Of a stretch of 64,000 bases of DNA, positions 35,817-44,154 are shown piece by piece (the first letter of the stretch is position 1; the number at the start of each line of letters is the position of its first letter). The stretch comes from Bradyrhizobium septentrionale (GTDB lineage: Bacteria; Pseudomonadota; Alphaproteobacteria; Rhizobiales; Xanthobacteraceae). The notes under the pieces are model-generated. The model made no database searches. It had not been told where the DNA came from and saw only the letters and a list, made by a program, of their open reading frames with translations. A program made the position numbers and the translations under genes. Where the stretch lies: NCBI RefSeq assembly GCF_011516645.4, contig NZ_CP088285.1, positions 5,102,501-5,166,500 of the forward strand, written 5' to 3'.

Positions 35817-37543
35817 GGCGCAATCTGCGATGTAAGCTGGGGACGGCTCAGATGCCGTTCGAAAATTTCCTCGCTGTCGCCGAACGCGACGACCGCACCG
35901 TCCTCCATGATGGCGATCTTGTCCGTGGCTGCCAGCGGACCCATGCGGTGCGTAACGACGACAAGGATCGCACCTGCGAGCTTCATGTGCTGGATGGCAT
36001 CCAGCAGCATTCGCTCGCCCCCGTAGTCGAGGCTGGCGTTAGGCTCATCGAGAACGACGAGGCGTGGACTGCCGAAAAAGGCGCGGGCCAGACCCAGGCG
36101 CTGCCGATATCCGCGCGAGAAGACTTTCTCGCTGTGGACCACCGTGTCGTAACCCCGCGGTAGGCGCATGATCGCCTCATGGATTCCGGCGAGCTTGGCC
36201 GCGTCGGCGACCTTCCGCCGATCGGCGTCATCGAGGCGTGCGATGATGTCGTTGATCGTATCGCCGATAAGGTCGATGTCCTGGGGAAGATAGCCGAGAT
36301 GGTGGCCGTTTCGGCCTTCGCGAAGCAGCGAGACGTCGGTATTGTCGAGAAGAACACGGCCATGCGTTGGCATCGATAGCCCGGCAATCACCTGGCCAAG
36401 CAGGGACTTGCCCGACCCGGACGGACCGACAATGCCGAGGCATTCTCCGGGCGCGAGCGTGAACGAGACGCCGTTCAGCAGAAGATGGTTGGTCCCCGCA
36501 AGCCTCACGCCGACATTCTCGACGACGAGACTGCTCCGGGCTTGCCGCGGCGAAATCTCCGTATCTCGCTGCCCGGCGGCGGGGAATGCGGCGAGAAGCG
36601 CGCCGAGCCGCCGACAGGCGCTCGCGGCTGTCGCGAGAGACTTCCAGCCTGCGATCGCACTTTCGACCGGCGCCAGCGCCCGGCTGAACATCAGCATGGA
36701 AGCGAAGATGATTGCCGGACTCTTCCCGTGATCGAGCACGAGCCACGCGGCAGCTCCCATGATCAAGACCTGCGACAGCGCGCGGACCGGCTTGGTGGCC
36801 AGCATGACGATCTCGCCTCGCCGGCTTGCCGCATCGTGCTCCCTGCGCGCCTCCTGCGCGTCACGATGGATCATGCGCGCAGCGCTATCGAGCATTCCCA
36901 TGGCGCGGATCATGTGGATGTTGCCCGCGGCAGCCTGGAGGCGGCCGTAGCTTCTGGACCGTGCGGCGCCGGATCTGAGCAGAACGTCTTCCGTGACCAG
37001 ATCTCCGACAAGGGTGATAGCGAACAGGAAGGCTACGCAGCAGGCACCGACTACGCCCAGCAAGGGATGGATGAGGAAGAGGACAAGAAGGAACAAGGGC
37101 GTCCAGAGCGCGTCGAACAGCATCGGACATGCGCCAGACTCAATGAATTGGCGCAGCACGGTGAGATCCCGATATGCGCCGGATGCTTGCGTCCAATCGC
37201 TGCGAAACGCCGATTCGAGGCCGGCCGAAAGCACGCAAGGACGGAGCCGATCGTCGAGCCAGCCGCCAAGGCGTGCCAGCAGTGCACGGCGCAATGCATC
37301 GAACACCCCTCCGACCACCACCGTGATCGCGACAATGAGCGTGAGCAGGAGCAGTGTGTCGCCGCTCCGGCTCGACAAGACTCTGTCGTAGATCTGAAGA
37401 AGGTAGATGGAGGGCGCAAACAGAAGCAGATTGTAGCTGCAACTATACGCGAATACGAGACCGAGCGGTCCCGCGCAGGACCAGAGGGCCGCATGCAGTG
37501 GCGTCCGGATCTGCGGCAGGATCGGCATCAGCATGATCGTCAC
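35813..37543 (-). CDS. Type I secretion ABC permease/ATPase (PrtD-like)
   Basis: A 576-residue exporter half with an N-terminal membrane domain of about 310 residues and a C-terminal ATPase. Walker A is [11 protein letters not shown] and Walker B is LVVLDEPNASLD. The ABC signature is FSRGYRQRLGLARAF instead of LSGGQ, a marked departure. There is no N-terminal C39 peptidase domain, so cargo is not processed at a double glycine. PrtD-type exporters recognise C-terminal signals. Two glycine-rich repeat proteins upstream on the same strand are the probable cargo. Confidence 0.9.
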   Translation of the reverse strand: MTIMLMPILPQIRTPLHAALWSCAGPLGLVFAYSCSYNLLLFAPSIYLLQIYDRVLSSRSGDTLLLLTLIVAITVVVGGVFDALRRALLARLGGWLDDRLRPCVLSAGLESAFRSDWTQASGAYRDLTVLRQFIESGACPMLFDALWTPLFLLVLFLIHPLLGVVGACCVAFLFAITLVGDLVTEDVLLRSGAARSRSYGRLQAAAGNIHMIRAMGMLDSAARMIHRDAQEARREHDAASRRGEIVMLATKPVRALSQVLIMGAAAWLVLDHGKSPAIIFASMLMFSRALAPVESAIAGWKSLATAASACRRLGALLAAFPAAGQRDTEISPRQARSSLVVENVGVRLAGTNHLLLNGVSFTLAPGECLGIVGPSGSGKSLLGQVIAGLSMPTHGRVLLDNTDVSLLREGRNGHHLGYLPQDIDLIGDTINDIIARLDDADRRKVADAAKLAGIHEAIMRLPRGYDTVVHSEKVFSRGYRQRLGLARAFFGSPRLVVLDEPNASLDYGGERMLLDAIQHMKLAGAILVVVTHRMGPLAATDKIAIMEDGAVVAFGDSEEIFERHLSRPQLTSQIAP

Positions 37544-37627
37544 CGCCTGAAATCGAGGTCCGACGCACTTGCTCGATGGTCGGCGTCATCTGCCAACGGC
37601 ATCGGCGGGGCATTCGCTTGAACTCCA

Positions 37628-37653
37628 GGACCGGCGGCGGTGGCCACCGGTCC
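37628..37653 (-). terminator. Hairpin after the small repeat protein
   Basis: GGACCGG and CCGGTCC pair around a 12-base loop, 22 bases beyond the stop of the 37675-38133 gene. No T-run follows on the minus strand, so it may be an mRNA-stabilising hairpin or partial terminator that lowers transcription into the exporter genes. Confidence 0.35.
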
Positions 37654-37674
37654 TGCCATCGGACGAACCGGTGG

Positions 37675-38133
37675 TCAGAGCGTATCGAGATGGAAGCTCA
37701 CTTCTCCACCCAACGCGGCGTTGCCGTCTCCGCCATTGCCGCCGATACCGGCCAGGACCTCCTGATGCTGGTCCACCGTGAGCTTGTTGATCTGAGTGGC
37801 ATCCGTATTGGCGTATACCTTGGAAGTATCATGGCCGCTGTAGGATTTCTGGCTTCCGTTCGACTCGGCGGCTCCGCCGTTGGCTTTCGCAAACAACGAG
37901 GCTGTCGCGTTTGCGCCGCCGGCGTCCCAATCCGCCTTCTGAGTCACGTGATCGCCGGTGCTCACATGCACATCGGCGCCGTCTGCCTTGTTGGTCGGAT
38001 CGAAGTTGACCGTCGGCTTGCTGATGATAGCTCCCTTGAAGGTGCCATCGCCGCCATTTCCGACGCTTTGACCACCGGTGTTGATCGATTTGAATTCGAT
38101 CGAATCCGAGATGTGAATCGCCTTGGGCAACAT
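37675..38133 (-). CDS. Small glycine-rich repeat protein, likely type I cargo
   Basis: A 152-residue acidic protein without a signal peptide. It holds one copy of the repeat found four times in the upstream gene: SVGNGGDGTFKGAIISKPTVNF near residue 23, then a 60-residue insert, then INKLTVDQHQEVLAGIGGNGGDGNAALGG near the end. The C-terminus EVSFHLDTL aligns with DLTAHLLSDL at the end of the large protein. It lies between that gene and the exporter genes on the same strand. No known fold is recognised; export by the adjacent system is inferred. Confidence 0.7.
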   Translation of the reverse strand: MLPKAIHISDSIEFKSINTGGQSVGNGGDGTFKGAIISKPTVNFDPTNKADGADVHVSTGDHVTQKADWDAGGANATASLFAKANGGAAESNGSQKSYSGHDTSKVYANTDATQINKLTVDQHQEVLAGIGGNGGDGNAALGGEVSFHLDTL

Positions 38134-38393
38134 GTGAGCCTCCGTGCTTCTGTTGGCTGTCTCGCATCATCCAGCCCGATCAGGCGGACGCGCGCGGCAA
38201 GTCTGATCCGCCCATGTGCGATGACGATAGATGTCAAATCGGACACCATCCGGTTCGGTCGATCTACGTACGAAAGTATGTCATTCTTCCCGCAACATCC
38301 GAGCTCGAAACGTCAGGGGACGGCGCCTTTGGGTGAGCTCGTATGCACAGGACCGCCTTCCGATCGGGCCGGCGCGAGCGGCTTGATGTTGCG

Positions 38394-39446
38394 CTATCCC
38401 ATCGGGTGAAGGTCTGACAGAAGGTGGGCGGTAAGATCGCCACCCAGCGCGAGATTGCCGTAGCCGCCGTCTCCGCCAAGTCCGGCGATCTGCACCGCAC
38501 TCTGGTCGATGTGCACGTTGTTGACCTGATCGGCCAGGGCCGTCGAATGGGGACCTGCGATTGCGATGTTGATGGGTGCATAGATGGCGACGCTGACATC
38601 GACCAGGCTCCCGGCAAAATAGCCGTTGCCGCCATTGCCTGCGCCGTTCGAACCGGTCGCAATCGTGTCGGAGCCGCCCCACAAGCCGTGGGAAAGAAGG
38701 CTTGCATGGCCGCCCGTCGCGGCGTTGCCATTGCCGCCGTGTCCGCCAATGCCGGCGATCTGAACTATGGATTGATCCACGTCGGTGTCATTCGTCTGGA
38801 CCGAATGAACGTTGGAGCCATAGCCCGCGACTGCGATGTTGATCGGGGCGTACAGCACGAAGGAGGTATGGACGAGTCCGCCGTAGAACACGCCGTCGCC
38901 GCCATTGCCGGCCTGGCTTCCGCCCGTTTGAAAGTCCGAGACGCCCCCTCCGTTTGATCCCCAACTGGGGTCGAGCGTGATGATGCCGCCGCCGGCGGCC
39001 ACGTTGCCATTTCCGCCACTTCCGCCGACGCCCGCGATCTGTATGGCCGATTGATCGATGTCGACGGTGTTCGATTGACTTGCATGCGCAGTGCCGCCCG
39101 GGCCCGCCACCGCAATATTGATCGGATGATAGATCACCACAGGAGCGTCCACCAACGCACCGAAGAAATAGCCGCTGCCGCCGTTTCCGGCGCTGTTGTC
39201 GCCGGTCGCGATCACGTCGAAGCCCGAGGAAGCACTGACGCTCCCTCCCGATCCAATGTTGTCATTGCCGCCATGGCCGCCGACGCCGGCCATCTGAAAG
39301 GCGGATTGATCGACATTCAGATTGTTGGACTGGCTGGCCAGGGCGACCGAGCCGTATCCCAAGCTTACCGAGATGTTGATCGGTTCATAGATCAGCACCG
39401 ACGCGTGAATGATCCCTCCGTAAAAATAGCCATCTCCGCCGTTCCC
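38394..39446 (-). repeat. Four tandem coding repeats
   Basis: Units begin, on the minus strand, at about 39446, 39191, 38912 and 38642. Each codes for AGNGG at the start and for the DQSA/QIAG block near its end. Units differ at many bases, so they are old duplications and not a slipping repeat. Confidence 0.8.
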
Positions 39447-39767
39447 GGCCGTGTTCGCTCCGCTCTCGACCTTGGCAGTGTCCGTCCCGGGATGGGATGC
39501 GCCGGAAGCGGACGTGGTGGGATGCTCGGATTGAACCGGATGGGAGTCATGATGCTGGCTATGCGCGCTCGCCGGGTGCCCTCCAAGGCCTGCAAGTGGG
39601 CCGGTGCCATGAACCAGGGCAGCTCCGCCGACCGCGTCAGTCGCGAACGGGGCGCTCGGCGCAGGGCCCGGTTCATCGTCACCATCGTACCCATCGTGGT
39701 GAAGAGAGGCGTGATGCGGCCGGATTCCATCCGACATCCGTAAAAAATCCATCATAGCCTTCCTCAT
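38394..39767 (-). CDS. Large glycine-rich tandem-repeat protein, likely type I cargo
   Basis: A 457-residue protein, start ATG 39767 with GGAG 8 bases ahead. Residues 1-100 are His/Asp/Pro-rich and disordered (HHASLHHDGYDGDDEPG). Four repeats of 85-93 residues follow, each opening with AGNGG-G-YF-G, passing through PINIAV and closing with VDQSA-QIAG-GG-GG-GN. Calcium-binding RTX nonapeptides (GGxGxDxUx) are not present. No signal peptide is seen. It is the first gene in a row leading to a type I exporter, which suggests secreted or surface-displayed cargo. Function is unknown; adhesion or matrix roles are typical of such repeats. Confidence 0.75.
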   Translation of the reverse strand: MRKAMMDFLRMSDGIRPHHASLHHDGYDGDDEPGPAPSAPFATDAVGGAALVHGTGPLAGLGGHPASAHSQHHDSHPVQSEHPTTSASGASHPGTDTAKVESGANTAGNGGDGYFYGGIIHASVLIYEPINISVSLGYGSVALASQSNNLNVDQSAFQMAGVGGHGGNDNIGSGGSVSASSGFDVIATGDNSAGNGGSGYFFGALVDAPVVIYHPINIAVAGPGGTAHASQSNTVDIDQSAIQIAGVGGSGGNGNVAAGGGIITLDPSWGSNGGGVSDFQTGGSQAGNGGDGVFYGGLVHTSFVLYAPINIAVAGYGSNVHSVQTNDTDVDQSIVQIAGIGGHGGNGNAATGGHASLLSHGLWGGSDTIATGSNGAGNGGNGYFAGSLVDVSVAIYAPINIAIAGPHSTALADQVNNVHIDQSAVQIAGLGGDGGYGNLALGGDLTAHLLSDLHPMG

Positions 39768-39785
39768 CGCAATCGCTCCGCGCAA

Positions 39786-40473
39786 TCGGACGGGTTCTGC
39801 ACTCCGGACAGAATGTCATCCAGGGAAGTTGAAAGCCCAGCCGGCAGTTTGGATATAGCGCTTCGTGTGGGAGCCGTAACATCGGCTACATCCGTTTGGG
39901 TGCGGTTATAGCCTTCTGACTTTGTGCGGGCCGGCACTGGAAAGTGCGAATCCCGGTGCCGCTGAGCCGATTGGCCAGGGAAGGCCTCGCTTACACGAAT
40001 GGTTTTCGGGGCAGATGTCGGACGATCATCGACCGCCCGGCGCTTTCGCTCGGCAGTGGCTGGGCAGGCAGCTCGGCTTTGTTGACACTTCGACGAACGT
40101 TCGCTTTTCAGATTGTACGCGGGTTGCAACGAGGTAGAGGACACCGGCGATACACAGTGTCGCCAGGCTCGCGACTGCCACGCGCACCCCACCCTGAAGC
40201 AACAGCTTACCTAGCTTGCGGATCGCGGATCATCATGTCGGGTGGATTAGAGTTGAGTCGTTAATCGTTCGTAGGCCCGTGCCTGTTATCGACCGAGAGA
40301 TGGTTATTGCGTTGCTCAACGTCGTGAGAGCTCGCGAGATTGGAAAAACAAGAACCGTCCAACCAAGTTCGTCCAGGCATGACACCGGAACGGCCAGAGC
40401 ACGTATCTGTGGCGAAAACTGCGGCGGCGCTTTTTTGGCTTGTGCGGGACTGGCTACAACCCTTTGATCTCAT
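39786..40473. other. Intergenic region between the cargo gene and the island edge
   Basis: About 690 bases with no supported gene. Frames present are short and have the codon pattern of non-coding sequence. The promoter of the secretion-cargo genes should lie just above 39785. Base composition becomes more AT-rich toward 40.2-40.5 kb, where the foreign segment starts. Confidence 0.5.
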
Positions 40474-40499
40474 TGGTGGGCCCGGCAGGACTCGAACCT
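40474..40499 (-). other. tRNA 3'-end fragment, probable attachment-site remnant
   Basis: Read on the minus strand, the 26 bases are AGGTTCGAGTCCTGCC followed by GGGCCCACCA: the T-loop, the 3' strand of the T stem, the acceptor strand and an encoded CCA end. The rest of a tRNA is missing: upstream sequence does not form the matching T-stem or the other arms. Integrases of genomic islands use exactly this portion of tRNA genes. Which tRNA it comes from cannot be told from the fragment. Confidence 0.75.
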
Positions 40500-40506
40500 C
40501 GCGCAC

Positions 40507-41172
40507 CTAGCTGGCTTTTGGAATCTGCGCCACGAGCGAGCGAACGGTTTCGAGACATGTTTCCTTCTCGTGCTCCCAACCAGGTTGGATGTCCAATTCG
40601 GCAAGGTCGGCCTTCAGGTAGTCGACACGAATGCTGGCGAGACGGCGAACGAGATCGTACTTCTTGGAGGCGACTTCGCCTAGATTTGCGATGAGGGAGC
40701 CGCCGTCGATCTTTTCAATGACTGCGATGTCGAAAATGTCGCGAGGCTTTAGCATCTTCGACCGGTGGTACATCTTCTTGAGGGCGATCTCCGCTGGTGG
40801 CTCGACGATAATCGTTGGCCTCCACCCCGCTCGAATTGACGTCAAGTCGATTTCCTTCGTAACAGCATCGAGATCCGAGATCGCGCCGCCGACGATGAAA
40901 TCGATTTCGCCCTCGGGATATCTGAGTTTGAGATAATGGGCGGCCTTGTCCCAATCGTTGCAGTTCCATACGTCGGTTGTCTCTGGCGACAACAAGGCAA
41001 GATATTGCGGATCGTCGATGAAAGCGTCGATGTCCCGGCTGAACCGATGGTTGGCGTAAAGCATCAGAGCCGTGCCGCCACCTAGCACCCAATCGGGCAC
41101 CGGCTGGCCCTGTTGCTCCAGGTCGGAAAGTCCATCGAGCGTTCGCCCAAGTAAGCTACGCCAGTCGCTCAA
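40507..41172 (-). CDS. AbiEii/AbiGii-type nucleotidyltransferase toxin
   Basis: A 221-residue protein, start TTG 41172. The nucleotidyltransferase motif is GGGTALMLYANHRFSRDIDAFID (Gly31-33, Ser45-x-Asp47-x-Asp49). A second motif is PAEIALKKMYHRSKMLKPRDIFDIAVI, typical of AbiEii-like toxins. These transfer nucleotides to tRNA or other targets and block growth or phage spread. It overlaps the upstream HTH gene by 17 bases, as toxin/antitoxin pairs do. It ends 8 bases from the tRNA fragment, at the very edge of the island. Confidence 0.82.
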   Translation of the reverse strand: MSDWRSLLGRTLDGLSDLEQQGQPVPDWVLGGGTALMLYANHRFSRDIDAFIDDPQYLALLSPETTDVWNCNDWDKAAHYLKLRYPEGEIDFIVGGAISDLDAVTKEIDLTSIRAGWRPTIIVEPPAEIALKKMYHRSKMLKPRDIFDIAVIEKIDGGSLIANLGEVASKKYDLVRRLASIRVDYLKADLAELDIQPGWEHEKETCLETVRSLVAQIPKAS

Positions 41173-41935
41173 GTGCGCGCTCCAATGCAGGGTTGGTTTC
41201 GCCAGTGGCCGACTTCATCGACCGATAAGCGGCCGCCAAATCTCGAATGGGAATGGCGTGAAGCCGAGCGAACTGTAAAACAAGTTCAGGCCGTACTTCC
41301 GTGAAGAATGTGACGACATGTGCGATCCAATTTTGCCAATCTCTCGACGTGAGGCGAGCCACAAGATCAGCCGAATTGATCGTCCGGCGGTACGGAGCGT
41401 TGGTCGTACCGAGAACGAGTCGATCAACATCGTTAAGCGCGGACCTATGGTTGGAAGAGCGTCCGACGCTCTTCGATTTCTTCGTTGGGCTCACGCCATG
41501 GTGCCGCCTGAGGTTCTCGGCGTCGTTGGCGAGCGCCTGCATTGCAGCCCGCCGGGCGTCGATCCGCGACTTCAGCGCCAATACATCCTTTAGCTTCGTG
41601 CGGCGGTGCTTGCCGACATATCGGAATGGCAGGTCCCCGAGGTCCATCCGATGCACGACCAGCGGTCGGGATATCCCCAGGATATCGGCCGTGTCGTTCG
41701 GACTGAGTTCCTGATCCTCGGCGAGGACAGCGACACGCTCTCCCTGAAAAAGATGGCCAAGTGCAATCTCAAGCAGCGCCGCGGCCTTCAGCGGCAACCT
41801 GACGATCTGATCCTCGCCCGACTTGCGGCGGACCCGGACCTCGACCCGATCGCCCTTGCCGAGCTTGTCGAAGGCCTTGGCCGCCTTGCGGTCCTGGTCT
41901 GAGAGTTCGACGAATTGCAGCACATGGGTGGTCAT
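41156..41935 (-). CDS. Excisionase-type HTH protein, putative antitoxin
   Basis: A 259-residue protein. Residues about 75-125 (LSPNDTADILGISRPLVVHRMDLGDLPFRYVGKHRRTKLKDVLALK) form an excisionase/MerR-like helix-turn-helix. The stretch before it (LPLKAAALLEIALGHLFQGERVAVLAED) is characteristic of antitoxins normally paired with PIN-domain toxins. The C-terminal 100 residues (LVARLTSRDWQNWIAHVVTFFTE and on) are an added domain I do not recognise. It overlaps the nucleotidyltransferase gene, implying coupled translation and joint function. Confidence 0.75.
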   Translation of the reverse strand: MTTHVLQFVELSDQDRKAAKAFDKLGKGDRVEVRVRRKSGEDQIVRLPLKAAALLEIALGHLFQGERVAVLAEDQELSPNDTADILGISRPLVVHRMDLGDLPFRYVGKHRRTKLKDVLALKSRIDARRAAMQALANDAENLRRHHGVSPTKKSKSVGRSSNHRSALNDVDRLVLGTTNAPYRRTINSADLVARLTSRDWQNWIAHVVTFFTEVRPELVLQFARLHAIPIRDLAAAYRSMKSATGETNPALERALERLA

Positions 41936-42038
41936 GGTGGGTCCTTACAGGCATCAATATAGAACTGATAAGGGCTAACTGCAATATCTGAAAGAGCCGC
42001 CTGCCGCTGTAGCGACGCCTCGGATTGCGGTCCTGCGA

Positions 42039-43579
42039 TTACTCGCTTTCCACCGTTATCGTAATCCCCGTCCGAGAAGTTCCTGCTCGACGAAGCGAGC
42101 CGATTGAGGATGGCAAATAGCCCTTTGGATAGATTTCGATGCGCGGTCCGCGTCGGCGGCGATGCTTTCCCGCGGCGTAGGTATCCATATCGCGTTCTCG
42201 CGAGAGCAGAAATTTCAGAAAGCTTATGTCTCGAACCCGGCATGTTTGATAAAGGCTCAGCAATACCAAATGCTCGGCGAGGCCAGCTTCTTTGACGCTG
42301 CGTCCGACATCCTCTCTATAGTCGCTAACGCGCTTGATGGCATTTTCGGCCAAATTGTTATTCCACGACACGCCATCGTTCTTCAGAAATGTGAATAGGC
42401 GTTGGCGATTTCGGAGTAGTCGTTCTTGTAAGCCGTTGGATGCATCCGATTCGTAGAATCGCTCGGCAAGCGCACTAAAAAATGCTTCGACAGCGTTCGC
42501 ATGCGTCTGCATATAGCGCCGCTTGAGGCCATGCTCATCGACAGTCATGATGATCGACCGCAAGAGGGCTCCGAACGGAGCCGTAATGGACTGAAGCTCC
42601 TGGTCGAACGGATTGTCGAGAGTCGCCCTGTTCATGTCGCGCATCAAGTGGATAAGACAACGCTGCTGCAAACAGGGAAGTCCGTCGTATGCCGAATAGA
42701 AATCTGAGACCAGCACGCCTTTGAAGTTCTTGAGCATCTGCCGTAGGAAATCCCCTTCACGCGAGCGTCTGAAGATGTAGATGGTTGCGGACGGGCTGGC
42801 GAACACCCAGACATATCCGCGGCCGTCCTTCAGCTTCATCTCGGTTTCGTCGATGTGCAGCACGGGCCCGGCGATCAACTGCGCGAGCAGCATGTTGTAG
42901 GTCTTACGATATTTCCGGACTAGCAGATGCCGGAAATCCATGAACTCCCAGAAGTTCACACGGATGCCGAAGGTCTCATAAACAGCGCGGCTAGCGACCT
43001 GACTCCAAGCCTATGGGTGATGTGCTGGTACGCAAACCAGCTCATTAGGCCATGAAAGTAGCGCGTTAGGCGATCGTAGCGCTCGGGCGTGAAGCATCTT
43101 TCGCAACACTGGCAACGATAGGCGACAGTCCTAAACTCTATGACCTTTCGGCGTATCGCTCCCGGCGTGATGACGAGATCGATGGCACGCTTGCGCCTTC
43201 TTTGCAGGCCCTTCGGTCGACGTTTTGAATCGAGCGGCACGATGCGCTTGCTGTCGCAGACGGGACAGCGGGTTGCCGTGATTTCCATCCGGTGCGTGAC
43301 CCGCAAATCCCGATTTTGCCACCGCCGGCGTCCCTTATTATCGCCTCGCTTGCGCCGGGCGGTTTTCGTTCGCACGAACACGTGGCGTTGCTGGTAATCG
43401 AAATAGGCCCGCTTGTTCACGAATTCAAAGTCGGCATGCACGAATTTGGACCAAGTGACAGTGCGCGCCAACTTATCGAGCTGCGCCACGGACGCCCCGC
43501 GTAGCGCTTCGTCCGGTTGGCCGTTGGCACTGCAATTCGGCGCTTCGGCTAAGAAAGCACAGATCTTGCGCAGCGCCTC
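42039..43579 (-). mobile_element. IS66-like transposase, frameshifted and 5'-truncated
   Basis: Two frames make one transposase. The upstream frame (open from 43579, where the neighbouring IS ends, to 42956) carries a zinc-ribbon region (CPVCDSKRI ... YRCQCCERCF). The catalytic part (42039 to about 43010) has HIDETEMKLKDG, VSDFYSAYDGLP and NNLAENAIKR, the DDE triad of IS66-like enzymes. One base near 43000-43010 breaks the frame. The 5' end is cut by the IS66 that starts at 43580. It is not functional. Confidence 0.75.
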
Positions 43580-43716
43580 GTGAGCGTCACGAGAGGATCA
43601 CGGGTGCCTGGGCTTGACTTGCGCGGAATGCTCTGGATAGCGCGGTCGGGATGATTGACGCCGCCGGCGCGCGGTGATGGGTTGATCCCGGTTCGGAGCG
43701 GGCAACGGGGATCAGA

Positions 43717-44154
43717 ATGACCAGCGAGTCGCAGCTGCGCGAGAAGCTTCGGAAGATCGAGGCGTTGTTCGTGGGGGCCGGAACTGCTGGTGAGCGCCTT
43801 GCAGCGGAAGCCGCGCTGCAGCGGGTGCGGGCCCGGGTCGAGGAACTTGCTCGCCACGATCCACCGATCGAACAGCAATTCTCACTTCCCGACCAGTGGT
43901 CTCGGCACCTGTTTCTGGCGCTTTGCCGCCGATATGGGCTGCGGCCGTTTCGTTATCGCCGACAGCGACGTAACACGGTGATGGTCCGTGCGTCACGGGG
44001 CTTCGTTGATCGAGTCCTGCTGCCCGAGTTCACCGAGCTGGAGGGTGCGCTGCAAGTGTATCTGCACGAGGTAACGCTGCGCGTGATCCGCGAAGAGATC
44101 TACGACGACGCCAGCGATGCGCAGGAAGTTCCCGACGCCGTGCCGTCGAACTGA
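43717..44154 (+). CDS. IS66 passenger gene of unknown function
   Basis: A 145-residue soluble protein whose stop abuts the tnpC stop on the other strand. The N-terminus REKLRKIEALFVGAGTAGERLAAEAALQRVRARVEEL resembles the DUF2786-type helical start. The rest is basic in the middle (RRYGLRPFRYRRQRRNTVMVRAS) and acidic at the end. The gene lies inside the terminal repeats of the IS, so it travels with it. It may assist transposition or be cargo. No catalytic motif is recognised. Confidence 0.7.
   Translation: MTSESQLREKLRKIEALFVGAGTAGERLAAEAALQRVRARVEELARHDPPIEQQFSLPDQWSRHLFLALCRRYGLRPFRYRRQRRNTVMVRASRGFVDRVLLPEFTELEGALQVYLHEVTLRVIREEIYDDASDAQEVPDAVPSN

Noticed and set aside
38394..39446. Tandem repeats as a CRISPR or satellite array
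   Set aside because: Units are 255-279 bases, diverged, in frame and code for a repeated protein domain; there are no spacers.
38394..39767. RTX toxin assignment for the large repeat protein
   Set aside because: The glycine-rich blocks lack the GGxGxDxUx nonapeptide with its Asp ladder, so calcium-binding RTX repeats are not supported.
39764..40192. A 142-residue minus-strand frame upstream of the large repeat protein
   Set aside because: Ser/Arg/Cys-rich random-like composition, no ribosome site; more likely the promoter region of the cargo gene.
40474..40550. Complete tRNA gene
   Set aside because: Only the last 26 bases fit; the adjacent bases belong to the toxin gene and cannot form the D and anticodon arms.
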